Origin: Phymorhynchus buccinoides
Taxonomy: Eukaryota > Mollusca > Gastropoda > Neogastropoda > Raphitomidae
NCBI GenBank assembly: GCA_017654935.2
Contig: CM065684.1
Span: forward strand, 53,069,882-53,133,881
Length of the DNA: 64,000 nt
Direction: 5' to 3'
A program made the translations under genes and the position numbers. The notes beneath the pieces are model-generated. The model saw only the letters and a list, made by a program, of their open reading frames with translations. It did no database searches and was not told the DNA's origin. This document shows, piece after piece, positions 1 through 10,454 of this stretch. Within the stretch, counting starts at the first letter, position 1; the number at the start of each line of letters is the position of its first letter.

Positions 1-24
1 CAACGTTTATTGTTTTGTGTATTT

Positions 25-230
25 GACACTAAACTGACCCTAAACCTATCCCTAACCCTATCCCAAACCCTATTCTTAACCCTAACCTAACCTGAAACCG
101 TTTAATCCACACACACAAATAAAAAAAAATTGATGGTATGTTATGAGATTGACACTTAATTGACCTTCAACCTATCCCTAACCCTATCCCAAAGCCTATT
201 CCTAACCCTAACCCTAACTGAAACCGTCTG
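25..230. repeat. degenerate telomere-like (CCCTAA)n blocks
   Basis: Two blocks (about 35-92 and 172-221) of CCTAAC-type hexamers mixed with variants such as CCTATCCC and CCCAAACCC. The second copy lies at 34566-34770, and a further inverted block at about 34803-34865. The irregular units and the flanking MITE sequence indicate transposon-borne interstitial repeats and not a chromosome end. Confidence 0.75.
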
Positions 231-300
231 AAATGAATGGAAGGGGCAGAGGAGGGAGCTGATCTTAACATTTGCCCCAAACGGACTATCTTTAGACATA

Positions 301-954
301 CAGTGGTCGCCGCTTTTATAAAGCCATTTTGGGACCGACGAAAAATGGCTTTAATAAGCGGCGGATTTAATAACCAGTGGTCCAGGATTACGTCATTTTC
401 GAACACTTTTTGTTTTTGCTTCTCTTTTGTTTACGTCAGTCACACTTTCACACTTTCTTTCGTCATTTACACTTGCTTGAATCTAAACACAACTTCACAA
501 GGCCTCTTAAACGATGTTGAACTTTTGTTTTAATTACATTGATCGGCACATCAATCGATATTTTCGGAAACATTAATCGGCAGAGAAGAACGATTTTATC
601 AGAGTTTGTTTGTTGGTCGACTTCCACAACAGTTCTCGCACGGAGTCTGCGAATTGTCCAAATTCCTCCATGTTGTAACCACGACTTTCCAGACCAGATC
701 GAAGACGGGTCATTATCTGCCTCATCTCTGCGTTTTAAAAAGAAAATAAAAGGAAAAAGAACAAAATCGTGTGAGTTTTAGTCCCAAACTATGTGATTTC
801 TCTGAGAAAAGTGGCTTTAATAATCGGCGGGGTGGTTTTATTAAGCGACTTTTTTTTAATACATAACATAGAGTGAAAAATCCGGACCGTAAGAAATCGG
901 CTTTAATAAGCGGCTGGCTCTATTAACCGCGGTTTTATAAAGCGGCGACCACTG
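301..954. mobile_element. 654-bp pogo/Tigger-like element with TA duplication
   Basis: Terminal inverted repeats begin CAGTGGTCGCCGC and end GCGGCGACCACTG, and the element is flanked by TA on both sides. Inner subterminal copies of the CTTTAATAAGCGGC motif occur near both ends. The interior holds a short minus-strand reading frame at about 590-745, with residues such as MTRLRSGLESRGYN, possibly the decayed end of a transposase. The termini and TA target fit the Tc1/mariner-pogo superfamily. It has no intact transposase, so it is non-autonomous. Confidence 0.8.
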
Positions 955-964
955 TATTACTGGA

Positions 965-1087
965 CTTATTACAAAAACTAATAACTTGTATCAAACAATG
1001 ACTGCAGAAATATAAAAAAAAAGGGGGTTATGCTTTTTATATTTCTGCAGTCTTTTTTTTTGTATACAAGTTATTAGTTTTCGTAAT
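965..1087. repeat. foldback hairpin with CTGCAGAAATATAAA arms
   Basis: The arms run ACTAATAACTTGTA, then GACTGCAGAAATATAAA, and the inverse follows after a short loop. The second haplotig copy is at about 33705-33825, and a decayed relative lies at about 41910-42070. The flank CTAAAGATAGTCCG recurs near 285 and 34500, so this hairpin is probably part of a larger element into which the pogo-like element inserted. Confidence 0.65.
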
Positions 1088-1259
1088 ACGTTCAATAATT
1101 ATGTCAATGGACTATCTAAAGATAGTCCGCTTTGACTCCAAGCCATCAAAGATAGATAGATTATATGGCTAATCTCTAAACGTCACTTTTAGTGTATGGT
1201 TGCGTTTGACAAAGGAAAGTTCTATGATAAATACATTCCGAACTAATATTACACTCTTC

Positions 1260-1395
1260 AGCTTTGGGCGTTTTTTTTTTTTTTGTTTGTGGCTCAAGCC
1301 ACAAACCCTATAACTCACTTTGTCGGTCGGTCTGTCTGTCTGTCGGTCTGTCGGTCCAAAATTGTCGCACATTTTGACAAAATTGTCGCACTTCA
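1260..1395. repeat. interspersed repeat with GGCTCAAGCCACAAAC and (CTGT)n
   Basis: Palindromic GTTTGTGGCTCAAGCCACAAAC-like core followed by CTGT-type repeats and two copies of a GTCGCAC-rich motif. The same block occurs at about 33405-33510 in the other arm. No coding signal is seen here or in the flanking 1400-1855. Confidence 0.5.
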
Positions 1396-1856
1396 AATCG
1401 AGGCTACACTTCTGGCCGCTCTTTAAAATGATGTATTTTAAAAGCGTACAAAATAATAAACATATGTAATACAGACACTACAACAGACACGACGAGTATG
1501 CGGTGCTTCTTTTGATGAGCATAAGTAGGATACATAGTTTTAAATGTTTTCCAAAAGATATAAAAAGTTACGAAATGGTGCAGAGATAACATTCTGGTTT
1601 ACAGATTAAAATTATTGAAAAGCCAGGGGAGGTAACTCATGATTGGAGTGGTAAAAATAGACCGCGTGCCACAAACTATTGCGATTTCGCGCTTGTTCTT
1701 CTTCACAGATAGATAGCTTGTCAGACAGACAGACACAAATGGACAGATAAATGATGCATTTGAAGAAAAAATATCAACAACTTTATATCTCATGGATAGA
1801 GCATTTGGGCAGAGCCAACTGTTTGACGTGTACCATCATCTGATTGTAAAAGGGGA

Positions 1857-1986
<130 letters not shown>

Positions 1987-2274
1987 ATACGAATACGAAT
2001 GTGTTAATGAGTGTAAACGGATACGCTCAAGCTTCTTTACACCATGCCCTCGAGGGGGAAAAAAGAAAAGCCAAATAACAAGAAAAGGAAAAGAAAAAGA
2101 GAGCATAAAATGCATAAAAAGAACAGACAGAGAGACAAACAGACAGACACAGAAACAGACAGACAGAGACAGACCGACGGAGATTCAGGTGCCCATGATC
2201 TAATGTGTTTTACGTGTAACCCCAGGCAGGCGTGCATCAACATGTGTTTCGTGGGAAATAGCAGAGAGACAGAG

Positions 2275-2577
<303 letters not shown>

Positions 2578-2795
2578 GAGTTGAGAACTGGCAAAGTAAG
2601 AAGAACTACACAAGAAGGGTACAATGAAACTTGGAAGAGAGCAAGTGAGAATGAAGATGTGTGACAATGAAAGACGTCGAAGCCCTTAACCACAGGGAAC
2701 CCGACACAGTAATTTGATTTATGCAGATGTGCTCAGTTGTTTGAATTTTGCGTTATATTAAAATGTAAGTGTGTGTGTGTGTGTGTGCATTGCAG

Positions 2796-2937
2796 TGATC
2801 ATCCCTCAGATCGAGAACACCATTGCCATGATCACCACAGAGCTGGATGAGAGGGAGAGAGAAGAGTTCTATAGGTAAACTATACATTATCAGATTATGC
2901 TTTAAAAGATAGATCACTAAAAGAAGCCCTAGTTGTC

Positions 2938-2980
<43 letters not shown>

Positions 2981-3882
2981 GAAAGAGAGAGAGTTATTCT
3001 TGCGGTGATGGATTTTATTGTATTTGATGCTGGATTGATTAATGGGCATTCAAACTGATCAATAAGAAAATGTAAAACCTGTACAAGGCTTTAACGTTAA
3101 AGCATTACTCAGTAGTTCACATTAAAAACGTCAACTAACTCAGCATTTTTTTGAAAACGCTATAAGGTCCACATTAAAATAATGAGCTTTTAATTGAATA
3201 TTGAAAGATGTATACATCAGTTTCCTGCACACTCTTTGCATGTTAAAACTTTAAAATAGATTCTTAGTTGTGTACAAAAATAAACTGATTAACATGCAGA
3301 TTCTGGGATGCATGTTTGACTGTTGTCTTTTTTGCTTGTTGTTGTTGCCACTAAAGAACGTCTCTAGTTTAAAAGTTCAAGGTTCTTATTTACAAAAAGC
3401 CCCTTGGGTGCACATGGACAGTTGATAGAATGTATTGTACCATCAAATTAAAACCCTTTCACCGCCAAAGTTGCATTTTAGCACCACAGTGATTTAACAC
3501 CTATGTCACTAAAAAGCATCAAATCGGGGTCTATTATCCAAAGACCCCATATTGTCTTGGTTTTGGGAAGTAAGGATAGACCTTATTTTATATACGTCAC
3601 AGAAGAATCCACAATACTGCAGATGGATTTTGTTCTCTACCCAGGTAATTTCAATAGACATTTTGGGCTGAAATATGGCTGGCGGTGAAAGGGCTAAGAA
3701 CTCTTGGTTCACACTATGGTATAATTCACCGCAGGCTGAAAAAGATCCAGGACAAGAAGAAGAAGCTTCGGGTCGTCGAGGATAAGGTGAAGGCTGAGCG
3801 TAAAAAACAGCTGCAGCTAGACGACGACCGGGCCGCCAACCTCCTGGACGACGCCAGGGATGAGGAGCTGGTGTTTGATTGA
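2796..3882 (+). CDS. ATP6V1D: V-type proton ATPase subunit D, last two exons (haplotig A)
   Basis: Subunit D is part of the central rotor stalk of the cytosolic V1 sector, coupling ATP hydrolysis to proton transport in endomembranes. Exons are 2796-2874 (after TTGCAG, before GTAAAC) and 3735-3882 (after CCGCAG, ending in TGA). The first starts at codon position 2, and the junction AG|G completes an Arg. The peptide contains [20 protein letters not shown], then [17 protein letters not shown], and ends [15 protein letters not shown]. This matches the conserved C-terminal coiled coil of animal subunit D; the acidic NLL...DELVF tail is also typical. The first two-thirds of the protein is upstream, outside the window. 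It converges with the dioxygenase-like gene at 9121. Confidence 0.93.
2875..3734 (+). other. ATP6V1D last intron with (GT)n and a MITE
   Basis: The intron holds a (GT)n tract at 2941-2978 and the piggyBac-like MITE at 3448-3697 only about 37 bases from the acceptor. No other gene is seen. In the other arm the intron is 31100-31936. Confidence 0.8.
3448..3697. mobile_element. piggyBac-like MITE
   Basis: Inverted termini CCCTTTCACCGCCA and TGGCGGTGAAAGGG enclose about 240 bases. Three copies are in the window: here, 31137-31386 (other arm) and 37311-37555. The last has clean TTAA on both sides, the target duplication typical of piggyBac elements. There is no transposase. Confidence 0.78.
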
Positions 3883-4469
3883 CAGCCACCACGTAGTAAC
3901 TGTTAGGAAAAAAGCACCATCGCCTCTGTGTGTGTGTGTGTGTGTGGATGTTCTTTGTGCGGACAGGTTTGAGTGTGTTGGGGAAAAAGTGTTAGTCATG
4001 TAGATATAGAGGAACAGTTTTTTTAGAGTGTCATATTTTTTGGACTACGAAATGCTGTTTTTTGTTTGCACCCCTCGCATCATATAAAAGAAAAGGCCTG
4101 AAAAAATACATGTTAGTGTTATTAATTTTAAACTAGATGTACACAAATTTGTTTTCATTTTTATTTAGGAACGAAATATGTTTGAGAGAAGCTGAGAACA
4201 GATGACCAAATACCACACTGAAAGCTGGCTAGCATTGGGGCAATTCTTTTAGAGGATCCCATCAGATCACATGTTTTCAGTTGACTTGGATTGTGAATGA
4301 CGGGAACTTGAAGTGCCTCAGATTGCTGATACATGATGAACTGTGAGAGATCACTGTATTGGTAATAAAACCAGTACTGTGAAACTTGGGTTCAACTGGA
4401 GAAAGCAAAAAAAAATTTGTATTAATGGGCACAAGGTTTTGAATCATTAATGGTTGTTATAATCAACAA

Positions 4470-5065
4470 TCTGGTAGTTTGTGCATCAGCTATGAGCCAC
4501 AGCTTTCCTGGTTGTTGTTTATAGGAAAATAAAGAAAGAGGAAAACAATCTGCTATTTTGTGCATCAGCTATGGGCCACAGCTTTCCTGGTTGTTGTTTT
4601 TAGGAAAATAAAGAAAGAGGAAAACAATCCGCTATTTTGTGCATCAGCTATGGGCCACAGCCAGTATCCTGGTTGTTGTTTTTAGGAAAATAAAGAAAGA
4701 GGAAAACAATCCGCTATTTTGTGCATCAGCTATGGGCCACAGCTATCCTGGTTGTTGTTTTTAGGAAAATAAAGAAAGAGGAAAACAATCCGCTATTTTG
4801 TGCATCAGCTATGGGCCACAGCTTTCCTGGTTGTTGTTTTTAGGAAAATAAAGAAAGAGGAAAACAATCCGCTATTTTGTGCATCAGCTATGGGCCACAG
4901 TTTTCCTGGTTGTTGTTTTTAGGAAAATAAAGAAAGAGGAAAACAATCCGCTATTTTGTGCATCAACTATGGGCCACAGCTATCCTGGTTGTTGTTTTTA
5001 GGAAAATAAAGAAAGAGGAAAACAATCCGCTATTTTGTGCATCAACTATGGGCCACAGCTTTCCT
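4470..5065 (+). repeat. 79-bp satellite, eight units, each with AATAAA
   Basis: The phrase GTGCATCAGCTATG recurs at 4481, 4560, 4639, 4721, 4800 and 4879, and with CAACTATG at 4958 and 5037, giving a 79-bp period (one interval of 82). Every spacer contains GGAAAATAAAGAAAGAGG, hence a canonical AATAAA in the sense of ATP6V1D, whose stop is about 590 bases upstream. The array may lie in its 3' UTR or just beyond. Copy number and unit integrity differ in the other arm. Confidence 0.92.
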
Positions 5066-5767
5066 TTCTGCATGAGGTGCACAGGTTTTATCCGAGCTTC
5101 TTTTCCTGGGTCGTGCCTAAGGCGTGTCTTTATTTCAGGCATTTGCATTAAGTTGGAGTAAACATTTAGCATCTTTTAGTCCAAGAAGTAAGGGATGGTG
5201 CGACTTAGGTCTTGTAGTGAGATCACCTCTCCAGTTTGTTGATCTGATCCGTAGCTTTCTGTGGGCGACAGTTTGCATTCCATGCAACACTAATGTGGGG
5301 GAAATTGTTGAGAGAATTGTCTGCAGTCTGATCATTTATGTATTGACAGTTGTGATTGTGCATGTGGACATGTTTGTGATTCCAATGGCATGTTGTTTTT
5401 ATTTAAGAATATGATTTGACATAGATTTGTACCTTTGAGGTATGGCTGTTCTTTTGAAAGAGCTTAAACAAAAACTGTTGCAATTGCATGTGATTTGATG
5501 ATAGAATGTATTAGATCTTTTTTTGTGTGTAGAATGTATTGGAACTGAGTATCTCTAAAAATCATTTATTTTGTCTGAAGCTAATGTGAAATATCATATC
5601 TTCTAGTCTTCACCTTATTCCGATGATTTCATTCAAAGTTTTTGTATACTGCTTCTGTTTGTGTCACTTTTTTAGTCCAATATTAGTGTTGATCCTATCC
5701 CATCACATCTTCTTCTTTTAATTCCATCTCTTATCACTTTACATGTTCTTGAATATTATTTAGATCA
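5066..5767. other. AT-rich spacer, nothing recognised
   Basis: Short unsupported reading frames only, with no splice-site-bounded coding stretch. The same sequence is present inverted at about 28990-29675. Confidence 0.6.
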
Positions 5768-5880
5768 GGTCTTTCCTGGCATTGCAGTACCTCCAGGATC
5801 GTCCCCACCATCTGTACAATTATAAATGTTCCATGCGTATCTGTACCCGGTCGGAAGACATGAAACACATTTCCTTGTAA
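5768..5880 (+). repeat. SINE-like repeat with U2 snRNA stem-loop IV-like hairpin, copy 1
   Basis: The hairpin at 5775-5797 has stem CCTGG/CCAGG around the loop ATTGCAGTACC and is followed by GGATCGTCCC. This matches the 3' terminal stem-loop IV of U2 snRNA, whose loop binds U2B''/U2A'. A downstream segment with CGGTCGGAAGAC is shared with the copy near 9030. The other-arm copy has its hairpin at 28951-28973. The rest of U2 is absent, so this is not a U2 gene. Confidence 0.65.
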
Positions 5881-6239
5881 TTCTATCTCTTATTTCTGCC
5901 ATTATTTTTCTCCACAATCTAGGATTACTGACAATTATATACAAAAATTGTTGAATTCGTACCCTCTCTGTGTCAATTACGCACGCATTATCTGTCGCAA
6001 TTAAGCATGATTGGAGAATTGAACGGGATGATGATGTTGATCAAGGTTCGTGGAGTTTTTTTTCTTTCTTTCTTTTATCTGTGATGTTTTTCTTTCGATG
6101 AATGTGATGATTGTTTTTAGGCATGGTTGTATGAGTATGACGTGTTCGTTAGTGTTTGTCCTTTGCAATTAGGACTGAAAGTAGTATGCAAAGCGGACAG
6201 TGTTTCTGATTGGTAAACAGCTGGGAACAGCAAAAATAA

Positions 6240-6310
6240 ATGTGAAATCAGTGTGTGTGTTTGTGTGTCACTGTATGTGTAAGGATCATAGGTAACATTT
6301 CCATTACAAT
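6240..6310. other. low-complexity spacer
   Basis: A short (GT)n-like stretch preceding the foldback element. The spacer 5881-6239 before it has no recognisable feature. Confidence 0.5.
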
Positions 6311-6472
6311 GGTCAACTTAGGACGATGATTTGACTGCCATGGGGCAATCAAACCAGTAGGGGCTTAGCCCGTGATATTCTTAGTCTCACTTCGCCCAAC
6401 TAAGAATATCACGCGCTAAGCCCCTACTGGTTTGATTGCCCCCTGGCGGTCAAATCATCGTCCTAAGTCGCT
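6311..6472. mobile_element. 160-bp foldback MITE (family FB)
   Basis: Almost the whole element is one inverted repeat. The arms run CTTAGGACGATGATTTGAC, then GGGGCAATCAAACCAGTAGG, then GATATTCTTAGT, around a tiny loop. Copies occur in the other arm at 25721-25884, 27011-27174 and 28288-28451, and a diverged, lengthened one at 61541-61762. No coding capacity. Confidence 0.85.
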
Positions 6473-6898
6473 CATTTCAGTGAAACACACACATCACAAT
6501 CCAATCTTATATTTATTATCTGAATATGAGAAGCATGTTGCACAAACTAAAATGCAATAGTTGAATATAAAAAAAAGACTGATGGAAATTTTTTACTTTT
6601 ACATGGAAAAAAACACCAACTGGAATGGTACACACGTACTGGTACTTTCAAATAATATTGATGGATGTGACGGAAGAGTTTAATGAATATTCAACCTGAA
6701 TAATAAATGGATACATAAATATGCAAGTACATAGGCTTCAGCACCCTGAGTATAGTTACATAGTGGGTTTACAAATCTCCAGATCTAATGTTAATAAGAA
6801 AGGGGGAAACAAATTGCTCTACGTGTAGTCATACAAACATGCTTTTAGATTTTAAAATCATTAGACTTGCCCTACACACTCAGCTATCGTAGGAACAT

Positions 6899-7379
6899 AT
6901 CGCCGCCCGCATGCAATACAGACGTAAGTCGAAAGACGTCACTTCACAGGAGAAGCAAAAAAACTGATTATTTCGGTCATTTCAAGTCAAATTGCTTCAG
7001 ATTTTTTCATACGGCTTTATTTCGAGCCATCAAATAACTTTGTCACTTCAGTTTTTCAAATAAATCACAACTTATTTAGGTAATATTGAAATAAGAAATT
7101 TTGCCCCCAAATCATGGTTTTAGACTGAAAAGAAAATCAATTTTAGTCCAAAATAAAAGCTTTAAAGCATTGTTGAGAATAATACCTTGGCACTCCAATA
7201 CACCCTCCAATATATTTTTTAGATGCAAAATAATGGGAAAAATTGTCAAAAGTATTTGTTGATTTGACTCAATGAATGTTGCTATCTTATTTGTTGTAGT
7301 TGTGTTGCTATAATTATATGCAAAAAATCTCAAAATCGAAAATATTTGAGTTACGTCTGTATTGCATGCGGGCGGCGAT
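6899..7379. mobile_element. 480-bp MITE with CGCCGCCCGCATGCAATACA termini
   Basis: The left end reads CGCCGCCCGCATGCAATACA and the right end is its inverse, giving perfect terminal repeats of about 27 bases. The interior is AT-rich with no transposase. Extra partial copies ending in the same motif follow in tandem to about 7940. Confidence 0.75.
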
Positions 7380-7945
7380 TTTAAAGCTATTAGTCTTCGC
7401 TAAAGGCAAATGTTTTGTTTATCTTCTTCTGTAATTATGACGTGGAAAAGGTAAAATGACAGACAGACAATTGTGTTTTGTGGAAGCTTTTGAAAGTGCA
7501 ACTTGCTTTTGTGCAACTTTTGAAGCCACTTGTTCAACAGGCTTATTTTAATCACAGCGTCTTTATCTTTTGAATTGCGGTTAATGAAGTTGGTGAGTCG
7601 ATGCGCCTTGTCTTGTACTATGTATAAGCAAAAAATATCAAAATCGATTAAAAATTGAGTTACGTCTGTATTGCGGGCGGCGATATAGCGCAACTAATAA
7701 TGACAGACAATTGCGTTTTGTGAAGAAGAAATTTTGAATTTGAGTGCAACTTGCTTTTGTGCAACTTTTGAAGCCACTTGTTCAACAAGCTTATTTTGAT
7801 CACAGCGTCTTTATCTTTTGGAATTGCGGTTAATGAAGTTGGTGAGTCGATGGTGCCTTGTCTTGTACTATGTATAAGCAAAAAATCTCAAAATCGATTA
7901 AAAATTGAGTTACGTCTGTATTGCATGCGGGCGGCGATATAGCGC
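7380..7945. repeat. tandem partial copies of the preceding MITE
   Basis: Two units end with TTACGTCTGTATTGC...GGGCGGCGATATAGCGCAAC at about 7664-7695 and 7915-7950. Both share CAAGTGGCTTCAAAAG-type interiors (reverse sense). The reading frames here are repeats of one another and have no support as genes. Confidence 0.7.
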
Positions 7946-8947
7946 AACTAATAATGAAGCAATAGCGTGCAAACTGAAGATGAAGGAAGGAACAATTTGA
8001 ATTTGATGTTGTTTATAGCCCCGTCGACTGCTACGGCCATTTCAGGGCTGTCACCACGTCAAAATTTGAGCACATAAGATCACAGTTTAAAATCCGACCA
8101 CGTGATATCACAGAAGGAAGGAACAAAAAGTAATACCAATGCTAAAGAAAAATGGATCCGTGCAGAAATGGTGGCGATGTCAAAAGCTCAGCAATTTCTT
8201 ATTCTGTTGGCATGAAAGCGATGCAACAATATCCGTTTATCAATGTTAAACTCGCAACAACAACAAAAATGTCATTTGAGTGCAGGGCAATTTCAATCAA
8301 ACTTCAGTTCCAGCGAAGCAAATTAGGAACATAGATATCAAACAAAAGACGTACTAATATCCCACGAGTAGAATTTGCAGTGGTTTATAATTAAACAAAA
8401 CGGATACAGGATATATTTTCCAATTATAAAGTTTATGAACAAGCACAACAACAACAAAATCATTGCATCATGTCACACAAAAACACATGAATTTGAATTT
8501 TTAACTTGTTAAAAAATGGCAGAATAGGCATGACTGATTCTTGAATGTTATAGTCCTCTTGTTCTTTCAAGACCCTCATCATGCTCATACTGGTGGAAAA
8601 CAGGTGTAGGTATTCCGTCATTTAATGAAATCCGACTTGTTTGAGGCAATCTTATGACCTCAGTAGCTCAAATTATCTCCCTTTCGTTAATTTATTTGTC
8701 CTTCAAGGGCTTGGCATTCTTTCTCTTTTTAAGTCGCAATCTTTTAAATACACGTCTTTTGTCTGTTCTATTTTTCTGTCTTTTGTTACATATCTGAATT
8801 TAGATAGGCTTACAAGATTTCTTTTCTTTTTTTAATTTAGTTTGGGGGGTAGATAAGATAGGCTGTAATCATTTTATCAAGCTGGTTTTAAACAAATTTG
8901 AAATTGATTTTATCAACTGGTCATAATTTTATTACTTCTCAAAAACA
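7946..8947. other. intergenic, nothing recognised
   Basis: AT-rich sequence between the two convergent genes, with only unsupported short frames. TTTATT, the reverse of AATAAA, occurs near 8690 and 8926 and could serve as polyadenylation signal for the minus-strand dioxygenase-like gene. The same sequence is at about 23310-24320 in the other arm. Confidence 0.5.
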
Positions 8948-9045
8948 GGTCTTTCATGGTAATTGCAGTACCTCCAGGATCGACACACTGTGTTTAAAAT
9001 GTCACATAATTATGAACCTGTTCCAGGTCGGAGGACGTTAGCCAT
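8948..9045 (+). repeat. U2 stem-loop IV-like repeat, copy 2
   Basis: The hairpin region 8955-8978 contains AATTGCAGTACCTCCAGGATC, preceded by GTCTTTCATGG. The segment CTGTTCCAGGTCGGAGGAC follows at about 9018-9036. The repeat lies in the 3' flank of the dioxygenase-like gene, about 75 bases beyond its stop, in antisense orientation. The other-arm copy is at 23228-23315. Confidence 0.62.
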
Positions 9046-9120
9046 TTTCTTCTTCATCTGAAATTGAAGCTACCCTTTTGACGGAGGAGGTTGCAGTATG
9101 TCGGTGGTTTTTTTAAGTCG

Positions 9121-9844
9121 TCAAATGAAGTCATTGTCGCCCACCCTGATCGGCCAACTGCCGTCGCCCTCCAGATTGGACAGCACATGCACGCAGCTCT
9201 TGAACTCCGAGATCTCCACATAGCACGCCTGTGACAAAAGAAAGACAAAGAATGTTCATTATCAAATTGATGCGCTTATGTGCATGCACACGCATACACA
9301 CCCATGGATGCTCCTGCTTTCAGGATGTCCTGAAGTTCAGAAAAAAAATTATTGCCTGGAGCTGGCGTCGATGGATTATGAGAATTTGAGAAGATGCATT
9401 TTGCTGGTTATAGAGGTCATGAAGTTTAACCAGAAGTGAAAGTGCAACGAGAGCCTGTCAATTACATTGGAAACTGTTGTTTCCCTTCAGCTTCCAGGGG
9501 GCATTGCCCCCCGGAACCCCCAGGAGGGGCGCTGTCCCTGCACTGTGCCAGGGCCTGGGCGACCCCTGGACCACACTGCCTTGCAGGATTTTTTTTATTT
9601 TCCAGGAGCACCCATGCACGCCCCAGCAACAAAAACAATATGAAATTCATGTGCCCGTGCACACAGTCGCACGCACACACACACATATTGGACAGCATGT
9701 TCACACAGCTTTTGAACTCTGTAATCTCCACATAGCACGCCAGCGACAAGTGAAATTATTGCGTGCGCACACCACACATACACACTGACCTGGAGATATC
9801 TATCCCCTCCTTCACTGAAGTTCATGTGAAAAGTGAAATTCATG

Positions 9845-9881
<37 letters not shown>

Positions 9882-10418
9882 ACCTGGAGATATCTATCCC
9901 CTCCTTCACTGAAGTCATGTGAAAAGTGAAATGTCATGCGCGCACGCACACACACACACACACACTGACCAGGAGATATCTATCCCCTCCTTCACTGAAG
10001 TTCATGTGAAAAGTGAAATTCATGCGCGCGCACGCACAGACACACACACACACACACTGACCTGGAGATATCTATCCCCTCCTTCGTTGAAGGCGCTCCG
10101 CCCATGCGATATCCGTCTGTTGTTGAATATCACCATTTCTCCCGGCTTCAGCCGAATTTGATACTGCAACAGGAAGCAAGATGGCAAAGTCATATCGGCT
10201 TGCCATTTGGCAAAACCTAGGCTACATACATACATACACGCTGGGGTGTGTATGTATGTATGTGCATGCACATAAGCACATCAATTTCTTAGACTTTTCG
10301 TATTGTAACTATTTTACTCTTGTATAATTGTGTGTGCGTGCGTGTAGGTGTGCATGCTATGTGTGTGTGTTTGTGTATGTATGTGTGTGTGTGTGTGTGC
10401 GCGCGCGCGCGCGTGCGC

Positions 10419-10454
<36 letters not shown>

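Noticed and set aside
25..230. Chromosome end
   Set aside because: Units are degenerate, short, and flanked by transposon and gene sequence on both sides.
4470..5065. CRISPR-like regular repeats
   Set aside because: Spacer and repeat are both conserved (a simple satellite), and the genome is eukaryotic. The same holds for the 103-bp array at 53856-54661.
5775..5797. Functional U2 snRNA gene
   Set aside because: Only the 3' hairpin is present. The branch-site-pairing region, Sm site and stem-loops I-III are absent.
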